64,000 nucleotides of DNA, taken from contig NZ_PUHY01000010.1 of the NCBI RefSeq assembly GCF_002967765.1, positions 1,054,001 to 1,118,000 on the forward strand, in the 5' to 3' direction. The translations under genes were made by a program, and so were the position numbers. Shown here in pieces: positions 1 to 8,817 of this stretch. Source of the DNA: Blastopirellula marina (GTDB taxonomy: Bacteria; Planctomycetota; Planctomycetia; Pirellulales; Pirellulaceae). The notes below the pieces were generated by a model. The model made no database searches, was not told the DNA's origin, and saw only the letters and a list, made by a program, of their open reading frames with translations. Positions within the stretch are counted from its first letter, which is position 1. Each line of letters begins with the position of its first letter.

Positions 1-258
1 CCAGGCGATCTCTTTCACGCCCTCGAACAACGCATCGAAATCACCAGCCGGAATCTGAGCGACTTCAATCAACACACGATCAGCTGTTCGCAGCCACAGA
101 TTGGCTCGCATGGCATCCGTGAGGGTCCCCTGAAATCGCACGCGCCCCGAACCGAGAATCTCGGTTTGATAGCCCAACTGCTGCAGCTCGCGTGCGGTGA
201 CCGCTTCGATACCAAAGGCAGTGGTGGCCAGGAAATTGAGAGGAGACGATTCGTTCAC
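1..258 (-). CDS. THUMP-domain class I SAM-dependent RNA methyltransferase, RlmL/YpsC-like (5' part only)
   Basis: Only the first 86 codons are in the window; the gene runs off the left edge. The N-terminus reads NFLATTAFGIEAVTARELQQ, followed by GYQTEILGSGRVRFQG and ANLWLRTADRVLIEVAQ. This matches the start of the RlmL/YpsC family (E. coli: SLFASTARGLEELLKTEL then VHFKG then SLMWSRLASRIML), which N2-methylates a guanine of 23S rRNA using a THUMP RNA-binding domain before a Rossmann methyltransferase domain. The start is taken as GTG at 258; an in-frame stop lies upstream and no ATG lies between. No good Shine-Dalgarno sequence is visible. The catalytic domain is outside the window, so target specificity is not established. 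Confidence 0.8.
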   Translation of the reverse strand, partial: MNESSPLNFLATTAFGIEAVTARELQQLGYQTEILGSGRVRFQGTLTDAMRANLWLRTADRVLIEVAQIPAGDFDALFEGVKEIAW

Positions 259-652
259 GCAATTACTCGATCTCAGAGTGCGAAAGGGAATCCCTCATGG
301 TACGCGGTCCCCTTGAAGTTGCCAGTCCAAACCAAGCCGCACAGCCGTGGGTTTGTAAAGAAAAAAACAACAGATGGCGAAATAATCGTTTCGAAAACTG
401 GTCGCGAGGGACGCGTAATCTCTATATAACTTGTGGGAGTAACCTCGTCCCACCCGGAACTACCGTCTCTCGTCATGACTGCGGTCGCGTCGCTGGCGAC
501 AACCATCGATCCGCATATCACAGAGATCGTGGTGGCGCCGGCGTAATTCGGCTCGTGAACGCACTCGCTTGACGAATCGTGTAGGAGGTGACCTTTTCCT
601 AATACGCCAGCTTTTCTCTCGATCACAAGTAGACACCCGAGGCAAGCCCTAC
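259..652. other. Intergenic region, divergent genes
   Basis: 394 bases between the divergent methyltransferase and the first DUF1559-like gene. It holds an A-rich tract near 356-370 and a near-perfect anti-16S match AGGAGGTGA at 583-591 that has no start codon at normal spacing. Reading frames across it are antisense to each other, with no recognisable domain. No RNA gene seen. Confidence 0.6.
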
Positions 653-2371
653 ATGAAACCACTAGCTCATGCACTCCTGATCGGTTTTCTTTCCGCCACC
701 ATGGCATTTCCACCGCCGGCACTTATGGCCCAAGAACCTGCCGCGGCGGCGCCCGATAAACTCATTGGTTTAGGGTACATTCCAGAAAACGCCGTCGGTG
801 TGGCTCAATTACAGGCCGATCGATTTCTGCAGGACAAGTTTGTCCAGGCATACCCGGTCGAAGTCGCAAAAGCATTTGGCGATTTGTACTTGGGCTTCAA
901 CCCGATGGAGATCACCGCGCTGACGGTTGCGGTGACCGCTCCTTCCCAGCAGATGCCACAACCGGGCGTCCTGGCAGTTGTGAAGACCTCGGAAACACTA
1001 GATCCAGAGACCTTCTTCGCTGGCATCGACGAGGTGGTCGACCAGGTTGTGAGCGAAGAAGATATCACCGACCACTTTCCCACGCTGAAAGGGAAGGCCT
1101 TCTACACGCAGGCAATTCCGATGGATTACTGCTGTGCCCATATGTTGGACGAGCACACCTTCATCATCGGCACGATGGGATTGGTTTCGACGGTCGTAAA
1201 AGCAGGACCCAATGCCGATCTAACTGCGCCTGCCAAGATGCTGGCCGAAGGCAATCAAGGCTCGGACGTCATGGCGATCTTCAACGTTGGTGCGGTACGA
1301 GATCTTGCTAACCAGGCCCTTAGTCGACAGGAAATCCCGCCTCCATTCGGCATGTTTAAGCAAATCCCGAACTATACAGAATCGGTGTCGGTTCAAATGA
1401 CCTGCTTCGATGGTTTCTCAGCCATGCTGAAAATCAACGGCGTCGACGAACCCTCGGCCAAGCGATTGGAAGTCATGATCCAATCGGCGATGGACATGGG
1501 TAAGCAGGTCACCATGATGCAAGCCAACGAGATGCTGCAAAGCGATGATGAGATTCAAGTCGCGATGGGTAAGTACCAGCAGCGCGTGACCGCCAAGATG
1601 TTCGACGCACTGACACCTACCCGCGAAGGCAAATCGCTGGTCTTGAAGGTCGAGCAAGACAAGGACAGCATTGCCGGGGCAAACGTTGCGGTGATTGGGA
1701 TCTTGGTTGCGTTGCTCCTACCGGCCGTGCAGCAGGCCCGCAGTGCCGCCCGACGCATGCAATCTTCCAACAACATGAAGCAAATTGGCTTGGCAATGCA
1801 TAATTATCACGATACGTTTGGCAAGCTCCCGGCCCAGGCCTCGACCGACAAGGACGGAAAGAAGCTGCTATCGTGGCGTGTGCACATTCTGCCCTTTGTA
1901 GAACAACAAGCTCTTTACGAACAATTCCACCTGGACGAGCCTTGGGATAGCGAACACAACAAGAAGCTGATCGCCAACATGCCTGGCGTTTATCGCAATC
2001 CCAAGAGCAACGCTCCCGAAAATGAAACAACCTATTTGGTTCCGGTCGGCAAGGATCTGGCCTTTGAAGAACCAACCAAGGAAACTCGCGAAAAGTTCCC
2101 ACTGGGAACCCGATTCGCTCAGTTTACCGACGGCCTTTCCAACACAGCCATGGCGGTTAATGTCGCCGACGAAGCTTCCGTGATCTGGACAAAGCCGGAC
2201 GATCTGGAAGTCGACTTGCAGAATCCATGGAACCACCTGGACGATACCGCGCCAGAAGGCATTCAGGTTTTGTTCTGTGATGGATCGGTGCAAATGCTTT
2301 CGCCGAATACCACGGCAAAGTTCCTTCAGCTTTTGTTCCAACGAAACGACGGCCAACCGCTTCCGCGTTAA
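653..2371 (+). CDS. Secreted protein with internal DUF1559-like segment (tandem copy 1)
   Basis: 572 residues from ATG 653, preceded by GAGG; the frame is open further upstream, but the signal peptide begins here ([19 protein letters not shown], Ala-rich, ending about MAQ at 27). Residues 35-330 form an unrecognised domain starting with [18 protein letters not shown]. At about 340-362 comes [20 protein letters not shown] then RSAARRMQ and [16 protein letters not shown]. This is the helix and following region of planctomycete DUF1559 proteins, but it sits internally and lacks the [10 protein letters not shown] prepilin motif. [20 protein letters not shown] and C-terminal FCDGSVQM complete the DUF1559 signature. 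Likely extracytoplasmic; no enzymatic motif seen. It is followed by a close paralogue at 2529. Confidence 0.85.
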   Translation: MKPLAHALLIGFLSATMAFPPPALMAQEPAAAAPDKLIGLGYIPENAVGVAQLQADRFLQDKFVQAYPVEVAKAFGDLYLGFNPMEITALTVAVTAPSQQMPQPGVLAVVKTSETLDPETFFAGIDEVVDQVVSEEDITDHFPTLKGKAFYTQAIPMDYCCAHMLDEHTFIIGTMGLVSTVVKAGPNADLTAPAKMLAEGNQGSDVMAIFNVGAVRDLANQALSRQEIPPPFGMFKQIPNYTESVSVQMTCFDGFSAMLKINGVDEPSAKRLEVMIQSAMDMGKQVTMMQANEMLQSDDEIQVAMGKYQQRVTAKMFDALTPTREGKSLVLKVEQDKDSIAGANVAVIGILVALLLPAVQQARSAARRMQSSNNMKQIGLAMHNYHDTFGKLPAQASTDKDGKKLLSWRVHILPFVEQQALYEQFHLDEPWDSEHNKKLIANMPGVYRNPKSNAPENETTYLVPVGKDLAFEEPTKETREKFPLGTRFAQFTDGLSNTAMAVNVADEASVIWTKPDDLEVDLQNPWNHLDDTAPEGIQVLFCDGSVQMLSPNTTAKFLQLLFQRNDGQPLPR

Positions 2372-2456
2372 TCGCTGCCGACATTAAGTCGTCCTAGTCT
2401 TGGCACCATTCCCACATACCACGGGACGGGTGCCGCTGCACGAGTGTCGATTACCT

Positions 2457-2494
2457 AGCGGTCGCTGTGTCGCGATAAACAACGACCGCTGATT
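2457..2494 (+). terminator. Hairpin between the two tandem paralogues
   Basis: Arms AGCGGTCG (2457-2464) and CGACCGCT (2483-2490) with an 18-base loop, followed by GATTTTC. The T-run is short, so termination may be partial. Confidence 0.45.
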
Positions 2495-2528
2495 TTCTAC
2501 CTCCCGTAATTCAAGGCCAAGCTTTGCA

Positions 2529-4241
2529 ATGAATGCGATCCGTCACGCTATCCTGGTCGGCTTCCTTTCCGCCATGATGGCTTTCCCGCCATCGGCAATC
2601 ATGGCGCAACCACCCGCGACTCCTGTTGCCGAGTCGACGATTGTCGGTTTGCCGTATGTCCCCGACAACGCTGCGGTGATTGCCCAACTTCAGGTCGAAC
2701 GACTTGCCAATTCTCCAGTTCTGTGGGCCTACCCAACTGAAGTGGTCGAAGCATTCGGCAAAAAGTACCTCGGCTTCAATCCGATGAAGGTCACGGGGAT
2801 CACGTACGTGATGCTACCTCCTGAGGAAGGCTCGAAAGAGTTCGGAATGTATGGTGTCGTCCACACATCCGAAACCCTCACTCAGGAAACGTTCTTCGCT
2901 GGGATTGCTCCGTTAGTCGAGAGCGTGAAATCAAGCCAAGAGGCTCAAGAAACCTTTCCTGGTCTGAAAGGCAAAATATTCGCCATCGATGGTTTTCCAG
3001 GCGAAACGTGCGCGGCCCATTTGCTGGATGAACATACCTTCTTGATTGGTAGCGAAACCATCGTTGCCGAACTCGCCAAGGCGGGACCACAGCAGCACCT
3101 GACACATCCTGCCCAACTGCTCGTAGACAACTCCGAAGGCGCGGACTTCTCGGCCATCATGAATAATAGGGTACTTCTCGATTCCCCTACTCCCCAACCA
3201 GCGAACGAGCAATTCCTGCCCGTCTTTGAAAAGGTTCAAATGGTGCGGGAGTCGACCGACTCGATCAGTGTTCGCGTTAATCTCATCGAGTCAGCCTCGG
3301 CTGTTTTGAAGTTGGACGCGATCGACGAAGATGCCGCCCAACGCTTAGAAGAGTTTATTAATGCGAGCTTGGATTCGTTGAAAGCACGCGCCAGTTTCGA
3401 CGCGGAAAGGGATCTCCAGAGCGATAATCCTCTCGAAGTTGCCATGGGAAAATACCAATTGCGAAGTACCACGCAATTGTTTGACAGCTTGAAGCCAGAG
3501 CGAAAGGGTAAGTCGCTCGTTTTGAAGTACGAGCAAGATCCGGGGAGTGTCGCCGGCGCCAACGTCGCGATTTTGGCCGTAATGGTTGCTCTGCTCTTGC
3601 CTGCGATCCAACAGGCCCGCGAGGCAGCGCGACGAGCACGCGCGACCAATAACTTGCGCGAGCTTGGCCTCGGTATGCACTTATTTCACGATACGATGCA
3701 TCGGTTTCCTGCCCAGGCCTCGACCGATTCGAAGGGCAAGAAGCTTTTATCGTGGCGTGTCCATCTACTTCCTTATCTCGACCAAAACGACCTGTACGAG
3801 CGGTTTCATTTGGATGAACCTTGGGATAGCGAACACAACAAAAAGCTGATCCAGTTGATGCCTGACGTTTACCGATCGCCAGACAGTGCTGCCCCCGAAT
3901 TCCATACCAACTATCTAGTACCGGTTGGCAAATACATGGTCTTCGAGGAGCCAAACGCCCCCAACCAGAAAACGGGACGCAGCTTTGCCGATATATTGGA
4001 TGGAACGTCGAACACGGCCATGATTGTCAACGTGAACGACGATGCTTCTGTGATCTGGACGAAACCGGACGATTTGGAAGTCGACCTCGGAAACGTCTCG
4101 AAACACCTCCCCAAGTCGCAGCAGCAAGACACCTATATCTTGTGCTGTGACGCCAGGATTCGCGTGGTACCACCAACCGCCCCGGATGAGCTTCTGCGAC
4201 TGTTGTTTTTGCGTAATGACGGCAAACCGATACCTAGGTAA
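2529..4241 (+). CDS. Secreted protein with internal DUF1559-like segment (tandem copy 2)
   Basis: 570 residues, ATG at 2529. It is clearly paralogous to the gene at 653 along its whole length: signal peptide (AILVGFLSAMMAFPPSAIMA), GLPYVPDNAAVIAQLQVERL, then the internal helix at about 341-361 (ANVAILAVMVALLLPAIQQA) followed by REAARRARATNNLRELGLG, LLSWRVHLLPYLDQNDLYER and [13 protein letters not shown]. The C-terminal DG signature is weaker (LCCDARIRVV in place of FCDGSVQM). The two genes are 157 bases apart with a hairpin between them. Function unknown; the prepilin-like helix has lost its cleavage motif, so classical type IV pilin processing is not expected. Confidence 0.85.
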   Translation: MNAIRHAILVGFLSAMMAFPPSAIMAQPPATPVAESTIVGLPYVPDNAAVIAQLQVERLANSPVLWAYPTEVVEAFGKKYLGFNPMKVTGITYVMLPPEEGSKEFGMYGVVHTSETLTQETFFAGIAPLVESVKSSQEAQETFPGLKGKIFAIDGFPGETCAAHLLDEHTFLIGSETIVAELAKAGPQQHLTHPAQLLVDNSEGADFSAIMNNRVLLDSPTPQPANEQFLPVFEKVQMVRESTDSISVRVNLIESASAVLKLDAIDEDAAQRLEEFINASLDSLKARASFDAERDLQSDNPLEVAMGKYQLRSTTQLFDSLKPERKGKSLVLKYEQDPGSVAGANVAILAVMVALLLPAIQQAREAARRARATNNLRELGLGMHLFHDTMHRFPAQASTDSKGKKLLSWRVHLLPYLDQNDLYERFHLDEPWDSEHNKKLIQLMPDVYRSPDSAAPEFHTNYLVPVGKYMVFEEPNAPNQKTGRSFADILDGTSNTAMIVNVNDDASVIWTKPDDLEVDLGNVSKHLPKSQQQDTYILCCDARIRVVPPTAPDELLRLLFLRNDGKPIPR

Positions 4242-4297
4242 CTGTCGCCCAAGACAACACAAATTCACGTGCCATAGACATCGGCTTGGCACGGATG

Positions 4298-4326
4298 AGG
4301 CCTCCCGGCACAATGATGGGAGGCCT
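4298..4326 (+). terminator. Hairpin terminator candidate after tandem copy 2
   Basis: Arms AGGCCTCCC (4298-4306) and GGGAGGCCT (4318-4326), 11-base loop. No long T-run follows. Upstream in-frame ATG codons for the next gene fall inside this hairpin, supporting the later aldolase start. Confidence 0.5.
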
Positions 4327-4366
4327 TGTCGCCATTTGCCTCGACTCCTCCGCTTACCAGGTTGCC

Positions 4367-5410
4367 ATGAAACCTTCCATTGACCTTCGCAGTGATACGG
4401 TTACCCAGCCCAGCACGGCCATGCGACAGTTCATGGCGCAGGCCGAAGTTGGGGACGCCGTGATCGATATCGATCCCACCACCGAGCGACTCGAACGGCT
4501 AACTGCCGAGATGCTGGGCAAAGAGGCCGCCATCTTCATGCCTTCAGGCAGCATGACGAATCAGATTGCGATCCGTCTCCACTGCCAGCCGGGCGACGAG
4601 TTTATCTGCGAAGAAAACTGCCACGTGTACAATTACGAGCAAGCCGCGTTCGCCCAGTTGAGCGGCGTGGTGGCAAAAACGTTACCGGGCATCCAGGGCG
4701 TACTCTCGGCGGATCAGTTTGAAGGTACGATTCGCCCGATCAACGACCACTTGGTTCGGACCCGCCTGGTTTGCCTGGAGAACACGCACAATCGTGGCTC
4801 GGGCAAAGTGCAGCCGTTTGATACCGTCCAGCAGATCACTTCTTGGGCGCATGAAAATGGCCTCACGACGCACTTAGACGGGGCTCGCTTGTTCAATGCG
4901 GCTGTTGCGACCGGAATCTCCGTCGACAAGTGGAGTGCGATGTTCGACTCGGTGAGCGTCTGCTTCAGCAAAGGGCTCGGGGCGCCCGTCGGAAGTGCGC
5001 TGGCAGGTCCGGCCGAGTTCATTCAAAAGGCCAAGCGCGCTCGCAAGCTGTTTGGCGGAGGCATGCGACAATCAGGCATCATCGCTGCTGGAGCCTTGTT
5101 CGCCCTGCAAAACAACGTCGAACGATTGGCCGAAGATCATGAGAAAGCGACCAAGCTGGCCGACGCCATTCGAGAAATCGATGGATTGAGTTTGGATGTC
5201 GACCCGATCGATACGAATATCGTCATCTTCAGCATCGCCCCCGAGTTGGGCACCGCTGCCCAGTGGCAACAATCGCTGGCCCAACGAGGTGTCGCTGTCC
5301 TGGCCACCGCGCCGCAGAAAATTCGATTGGTCACTCATCTTGACGTCAGCACGTCGCAAGTCGAAGCAGCGATTGAGGTTATCAAGGAAACCTCACCCGC
5401 CATGGCCTAG
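4367..5410 (+). CDS. ltaE: Low-specificity L-threonine aldolase
   Basis: 347 residues from ATG 4367, which gives the family-typical N-terminus (IDLRSDTVTQPSTAM); a longer frame to 4286 would add a tail falling in a hairpin. It is a fold-type I PLP enzyme cleaving L-threonine and L-allo-threonine to glycine and acetaldehyde. Visible residues are H86 in EENCHVYNYEQ (stacks on PLP in the family), LDGARLFNA near 170-178, and the Schiff-base lysine K202 in VCFSKGLGAPVGS. Length is normal for the family. Cytoplasmic. It stands alone between the DUF1559-like pair and the pseudokinase gene, on the same strand as both, with no sign of a shared operon. Confidence 0.93.
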   Translation: MKPSIDLRSDTVTQPSTAMRQFMAQAEVGDAVIDIDPTTERLERLTAEMLGKEAAIFMPSGSMTNQIAIRLHCQPGDEFICEENCHVYNYEQAAFAQLSGVVAKTLPGIQGVLSADQFEGTIRPINDHLVRTRLVCLENTHNRGSGKVQPFDTVQQITSWAHENGLTTHLDGARLFNAAVATGISVDKWSAMFDSVSVCFSKGLGAPVGSALAGPAEFIQKAKRARKLFGGGMRQSGIIAAGALFALQNNVERLAEDHEKATKLADAIREIDGLSLDVDPIDTNIVIFSIAPELGTAAQWQQSLAQRGVAVLATAPQKIRLVTHLDVSTSQVEAAIEVIKETSPAMA

Positions 5411-5745
5411 TTGACGATGGTCGGTCATGTCCCCCACGCGAGAACCATCGAGCGCTCGAATTCGTCCTCCTTTTCGGGGGCGAAGGTTCCTGTCGTTCCG
5501 ATCGTAAGGGGCATTCCGGGCTTCACTGGGGGACGCACGAAATGTTGGCCGAAGTTTTGCTCTCCAAGTGACTTGCGCGGTAAACTAATACGTTGATGTA
5601 TTAAGACTTACGCCCTCTTTGGGTAGCTGTTCCGAATTCTGTTTGCCGAGCGATTAGGGGACCGCGCGTCTTCCCTTGGTCATTCCTCGCATTCGTCCTA
5701 TGCGGAAGTTGGAAGAGCGAAAGCCATAAACCAATACCGACTGCT
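5411..5745. other. Intergenic region before the pseudokinase gene
   Basis: 335 bases. It contains the inverted repeat TAATAC (5586-5591) / GTATTA (5598-5603) with a 6-base centre, about 145 bases before the pseudokinase start. Short reading frames here resemble no protein family. No RNA gene recognised. Confidence 0.5.
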
Positions 5746-8700
5746 ATGCCCGTAACGAAACCGAATGACTTCTGGAAACTGATCCTGGAATCAGGTCTCA
5801 TGACGAAAGAGACCTGCAAGCCGTTGCACGATCGGTATCAACAGTCCTCACAAAATGGGGACGTGAAGGCATTGGCCACATGGCTCATCAAAGGTGGCCA
5901 TCTAACCCCTTACCAAGCCCGAGTGTTGTTGGCCGGTCGCCCGAAGATCCTTACCATCGGCGAATATCAAGTCTCCGATCGCATTGACTCCGGTCCGCTT
6001 CTCGGAACGTTGGTCGCCACCCATCAACCAACCGGGCACCCCGTGTGGTTGCATCCGATTGCCCCAGAGATTCAGGAAGATTCCGTCAGGTATCCAATCG
6101 TCCAACGGATGTGTGAGCTTCGTTCGGCGGCACCCCATCCTCACCTGATTCGCTGCTTCCAGCTTCGAGAAGGCTCGAAGCGTAGTCACTTGGTCACCGA
6201 ACAGCTTGATGGAAACCTTCTCGCGGAAAGCCGTCCTGGTGAAGGGATTCAAATTCCAGCCCCCGATTGTGCTCGCCTTTGCCGCCAAGCTGCCCTCGGG
6301 GCGACCCAATTGCATGGTCAAGGAATGGTCGTTGGCGATTTCAGCCTCGATCAATTGTGGTTGGAATCGACGGGCAATTTGAAACTGTTGCATCTGCCCG
6401 TACGCCCAGTGGAAGCGATCCCGTGGTCCGATGCGGAACAAGCGGTTCGATTAGAAGCGTTGGCCAACGTTGCCGCCCCGGAATTGCAGCAAGCAGGCGC
6501 GGCACCTTCGAAGCTGAGTGACCTCTATGCGCTCGGGGCAATCTTGTTTGACTTGCTGACGGGTAAGCCGCTGTTCGAAGGAACACTCGCCCAGAAATTG
6601 CAGCAGCATGCTTCCGCGCCGATTCCCACGCCGCCGTACATCCCAGCTGACATGATGCAGATCTTGCAGTATTTGCTGGCAAAGTCACCATCTGGCCGTT
6701 ACCAATCGGCGGGAGATGTCGCCGAAGCGTTGCGACCTTTTGTCGATGCGACGCAGTTGTCGCCACCATTGGCCGAAGCTCCGTCGACCATGGGAAATTA
6801 CTTGCAGCACTTGGCAGCCAACAGCTCACCTGCTGCGGCGAGTCCAGCCCCAGCCGCAACGCCTCAACCACCCGCTGCGGCTCCCTTTCCGACGGCCGCT
6901 CCAGTGCCTCACCCCCCTGGACCACCAACCCCTGGTCAGCAGCCTCCGATTCCGCAGCCCGTGCCACCGCAAGCCGCTCCCCAATCGACCCCTCCTCAAA
7001 CGGCTCCATTTCCCGGGGGAGCAACTCCGCCAGTTCCTCAACCCGTGGCTCCAACAGCAGCACCGGTCGCCACGCCTCAGCCGCCAATCGCGGTTGCGGT
7101 TCCCGTGGGACCAACCACCGCAGAGGGAGGAACGGGGCGTGCTTCGGCATTGACGGAACGCATCCGCAAGCGAAAACGCCAACGTAAAATCACCAGCATT
7201 GTGGTCTTATGCTTCATGGTGATCGCGACCATCGTCGGTGGGTATTATGGCTACGGCATCGTCTTTCCTGCCGACGAAGTCGCTAAAAACGATAATCCAG
7301 CTCCCGTTCAACCAGAACAAAACCCCAGTACCGATGTGCCGCCGGAAGGGGAAGCAAATCCAGAAACGGTAACGCCTGCTGGGCCACCATTGGTGGAAGA
7401 CGACGGCCAAACGTTGTGGGCCTCGCCCACCTCCGGCGAACCTATTGATTTGAGCGGGTTACCCAACGACACACGTTTCGCTCTGGTCGTGCGTACGAGC
7501 GAACTGACGATGAACCCAGAGGGAGAACGAATTCTCCGTGGGCTCGGACCGCAATTCGCCGCCGTCCGTGGCCAACTCGAAGGAGACTTGGCCATCGACT
7601 TCGATACACTGGAAAGCTTGACGGTCGGTCTGGGGACTTCAACCAACGGCGGACCACCTTGCTTAGTAGCGAAGTTGAAAGAATCAGCTAACTTGCCTTC
7701 ATTATGGGGTAACCCCACTCCGGTCGCTGGTAGCGTTCCGCCGATGTATTCGGTCAACGGTTGGACCGTAATGCCGATTCCCGGACAAGAAGACAAGGCG
7801 TTCGTCGCTGGTTCAGCCACCGTCGTAAAGGCTGTTGCCGATCAGGGCGTCGAGTCACCCCAGCTTACCCGCGAACTGGAACAACTTCGCCGAGAGTCCG
7901 ACGATCAGCAAACGGTCAACTTGCTAATCGATCCCCAGTTTCTCAGCACGAACACAGCTCAGGTATTCCCGGGAGAACTCTCCGCAGTGGCTACCCCGGT
8001 TCAAGATTTTCTCGGCGAAGGCCTAAGGGCCGTTTTATTCAGCGGGCACACTGGCGATGACCTTTACCTCGAAATGCGCATGATTGGCTCACTTAGTCTT
8101 GATCCTCCGTCGCTGGCAGCGAACATGAAGGAGAAGATCAAGAGTATTGCAAGAAGCCTGGAAGAGTCGGTCATGTCGGTCAATCCAACCCCTTATTGGC
8201 GTCGACTGGCTACGCAGTTTCCAAGCATGGTACGCTTCGCTTACCAAAATACGCGCAGCGGTGTCGAGAATGATCAAGCGATGATCAACTGCATCTTGCC
8301 ACAAGCTGCCGGCCAAAACCTGGTCGCGGCCTCCGAATTGCTGTTGGCCGCCAACACATCGGGTGCCACGGCCCTGGCGGGTGGCAACATGCCAGCGGCG
8401 AAAACACCCGAGACGATTGAGGAGAAATTGGCGAGTACGATGAGTATCTCGTTCCCTCAAAACTCGCTCGAGTTTGCCCTCCGCGACATTGGCGAGGAAG
8501 CTGGGATCGAAGTTGAGATCAATGGAACCGATCTGCAACTCGACGGCATTACGCGCAACAAGGAAATCAAGGATTTCCATTTCGACGACAAACCGGCGGG
8601 AGAGATCCTGGCTCAGTTAATGGTTCGGGCCAATCCCGAAGCTTCACCAGGACCAGGGACCGACGTTCAAAAACTGATTTATGTCATTCATCCCATGGAT

Positions 8701-8793
8701 GGGCCAGAAGACGCCAAAAAGCTGTTGGTGACAACTCGCAAGGCAGCGGAACGAGAAAATTATACGCTGCCCGACGTGTTCAAAATCAAATAG
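5746..8793 (+). CDS. Membrane-anchored pseudokinase with periplasmic STN-like C-terminal domain
   Basis: 1015 residues. Residues 8-66 (FWKLILESGL...HLTPYQARVLLAGR) are the N-terminal domain often found on planctomycete Ser/Thr kinases. Residues 73-335 have the kinase fold outline (SDLYALGAILFDLLTGKPLF; SPSGRYQSAGDVAEALRPF) but catalytic residues are missing: the VAIK-type lysine region reads HPVWLHP, HRD...N is replaced by VVGDFSLDQLWL, and DFG by LLHLP. A Pro/Ala-rich linker (about 340-455), a basic stretch and one membrane helix (482-506) follow. The rest should lie outside the cytoplasm. Near the C-terminus, ISFPQNSLEFALRDIGEEAG and IEVEINGTDLQLDGI resemble an STN-like unit. It is 24 bases upstream of the next gene, which shares that unit, so an operon is likely. 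Confidence 0.85.
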   Translation: MPVTKPNDFWKLILESGLMTKETCKPLHDRYQQSSQNGDVKALATWLIKGGHLTPYQARVLLAGRPKILTIGEYQVSDRIDSGPLLGTLVATHQPTGHPVWLHPIAPEIQEDSVRYPIVQRMCELRSAAPHPHLIRCFQLREGSKRSHLVTEQLDGNLLAESRPGEGIQIPAPDCARLCRQAALGATQLHGQGMVVGDFSLDQLWLESTGNLKLLHLPVRPVEAIPWSDAEQAVRLEALANVAAPELQQAGAAPSKLSDLYALGAILFDLLTGKPLFEGTLAQKLQQHASAPIPTPPYIPADMMQILQYLLAKSPSGRYQSAGDVAEALRPFVDATQLSPPLAEAPSTMGNYLQHLAANSSPAAASPAPAATPQPPAAAPFPTAAPVPHPPGPPTPGQQPPIPQPVPPQAAPQSTPPQTAPFPGGATPPVPQPVAPTAAPVATPQPPIAVAVPVGPTTAEGGTGRASALTERIRKRKRQRKITSIVVLCFMVIATIVGGYYGYGIVFPADEVAKNDNPAPVQPEQNPSTDVPPEGEANPETVTPAGPPLVEDDGQTLWASPTSGEPIDLSGLPNDTRFALVVRTSELTMNPEGERILRGLGPQFAAVRGQLEGDLAIDFDTLESLTVGLGTSTNGGPPCLVAKLKESANLPSLWGNPTPVAGSVPPMYSVNGWTVMPIPGQEDKAFVAGSATVVKAVADQGVESPQLTRELEQLRRESDDQQTVNLLIDPQFLSTNTAQVFPGELSAVATPVQDFLGEGLRAVLFSGHTGDDLYLEMRMIGSLSLDPPSLAANMKEKIKSIARSLEESVMSVNPTPYWRRLATQFPSMVRFAYQNTRSGVENDQAMINCILPQAAGQNLVAASELLLAANTSGATALAGGNMPAAKTPETIEEKLASTMSISFPQNSLEFALRDIGEEAGIEVEINGTDLQLDGITRNKEIKDFHFDDKPAGEILAQLMVRANPEASPGPGTDVQKLIYVIHPMDGPEDAKKLLVTTRKAAERENYTLPDVFKIK

Positions 8794-8817
8794 CACTCAA
8801 GCCTAGAGAGATTCCGC

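Noticed and set aside
273-722. Minus-strand 149-codon frame
   Set aside because: Overlaps the start and signal peptide of the gene at 653, no domain, no ribosome binding site.
4286-4366. Longer N-terminus for threonine aldolase
   Set aside because: Lies over a perfect hairpin and does not fit the family's conserved start, which begins at 4367.
5746-8793. Active Ser/Thr protein kinase
   Set aside because: Lysine, HRD and DFG motifs are all substituted.
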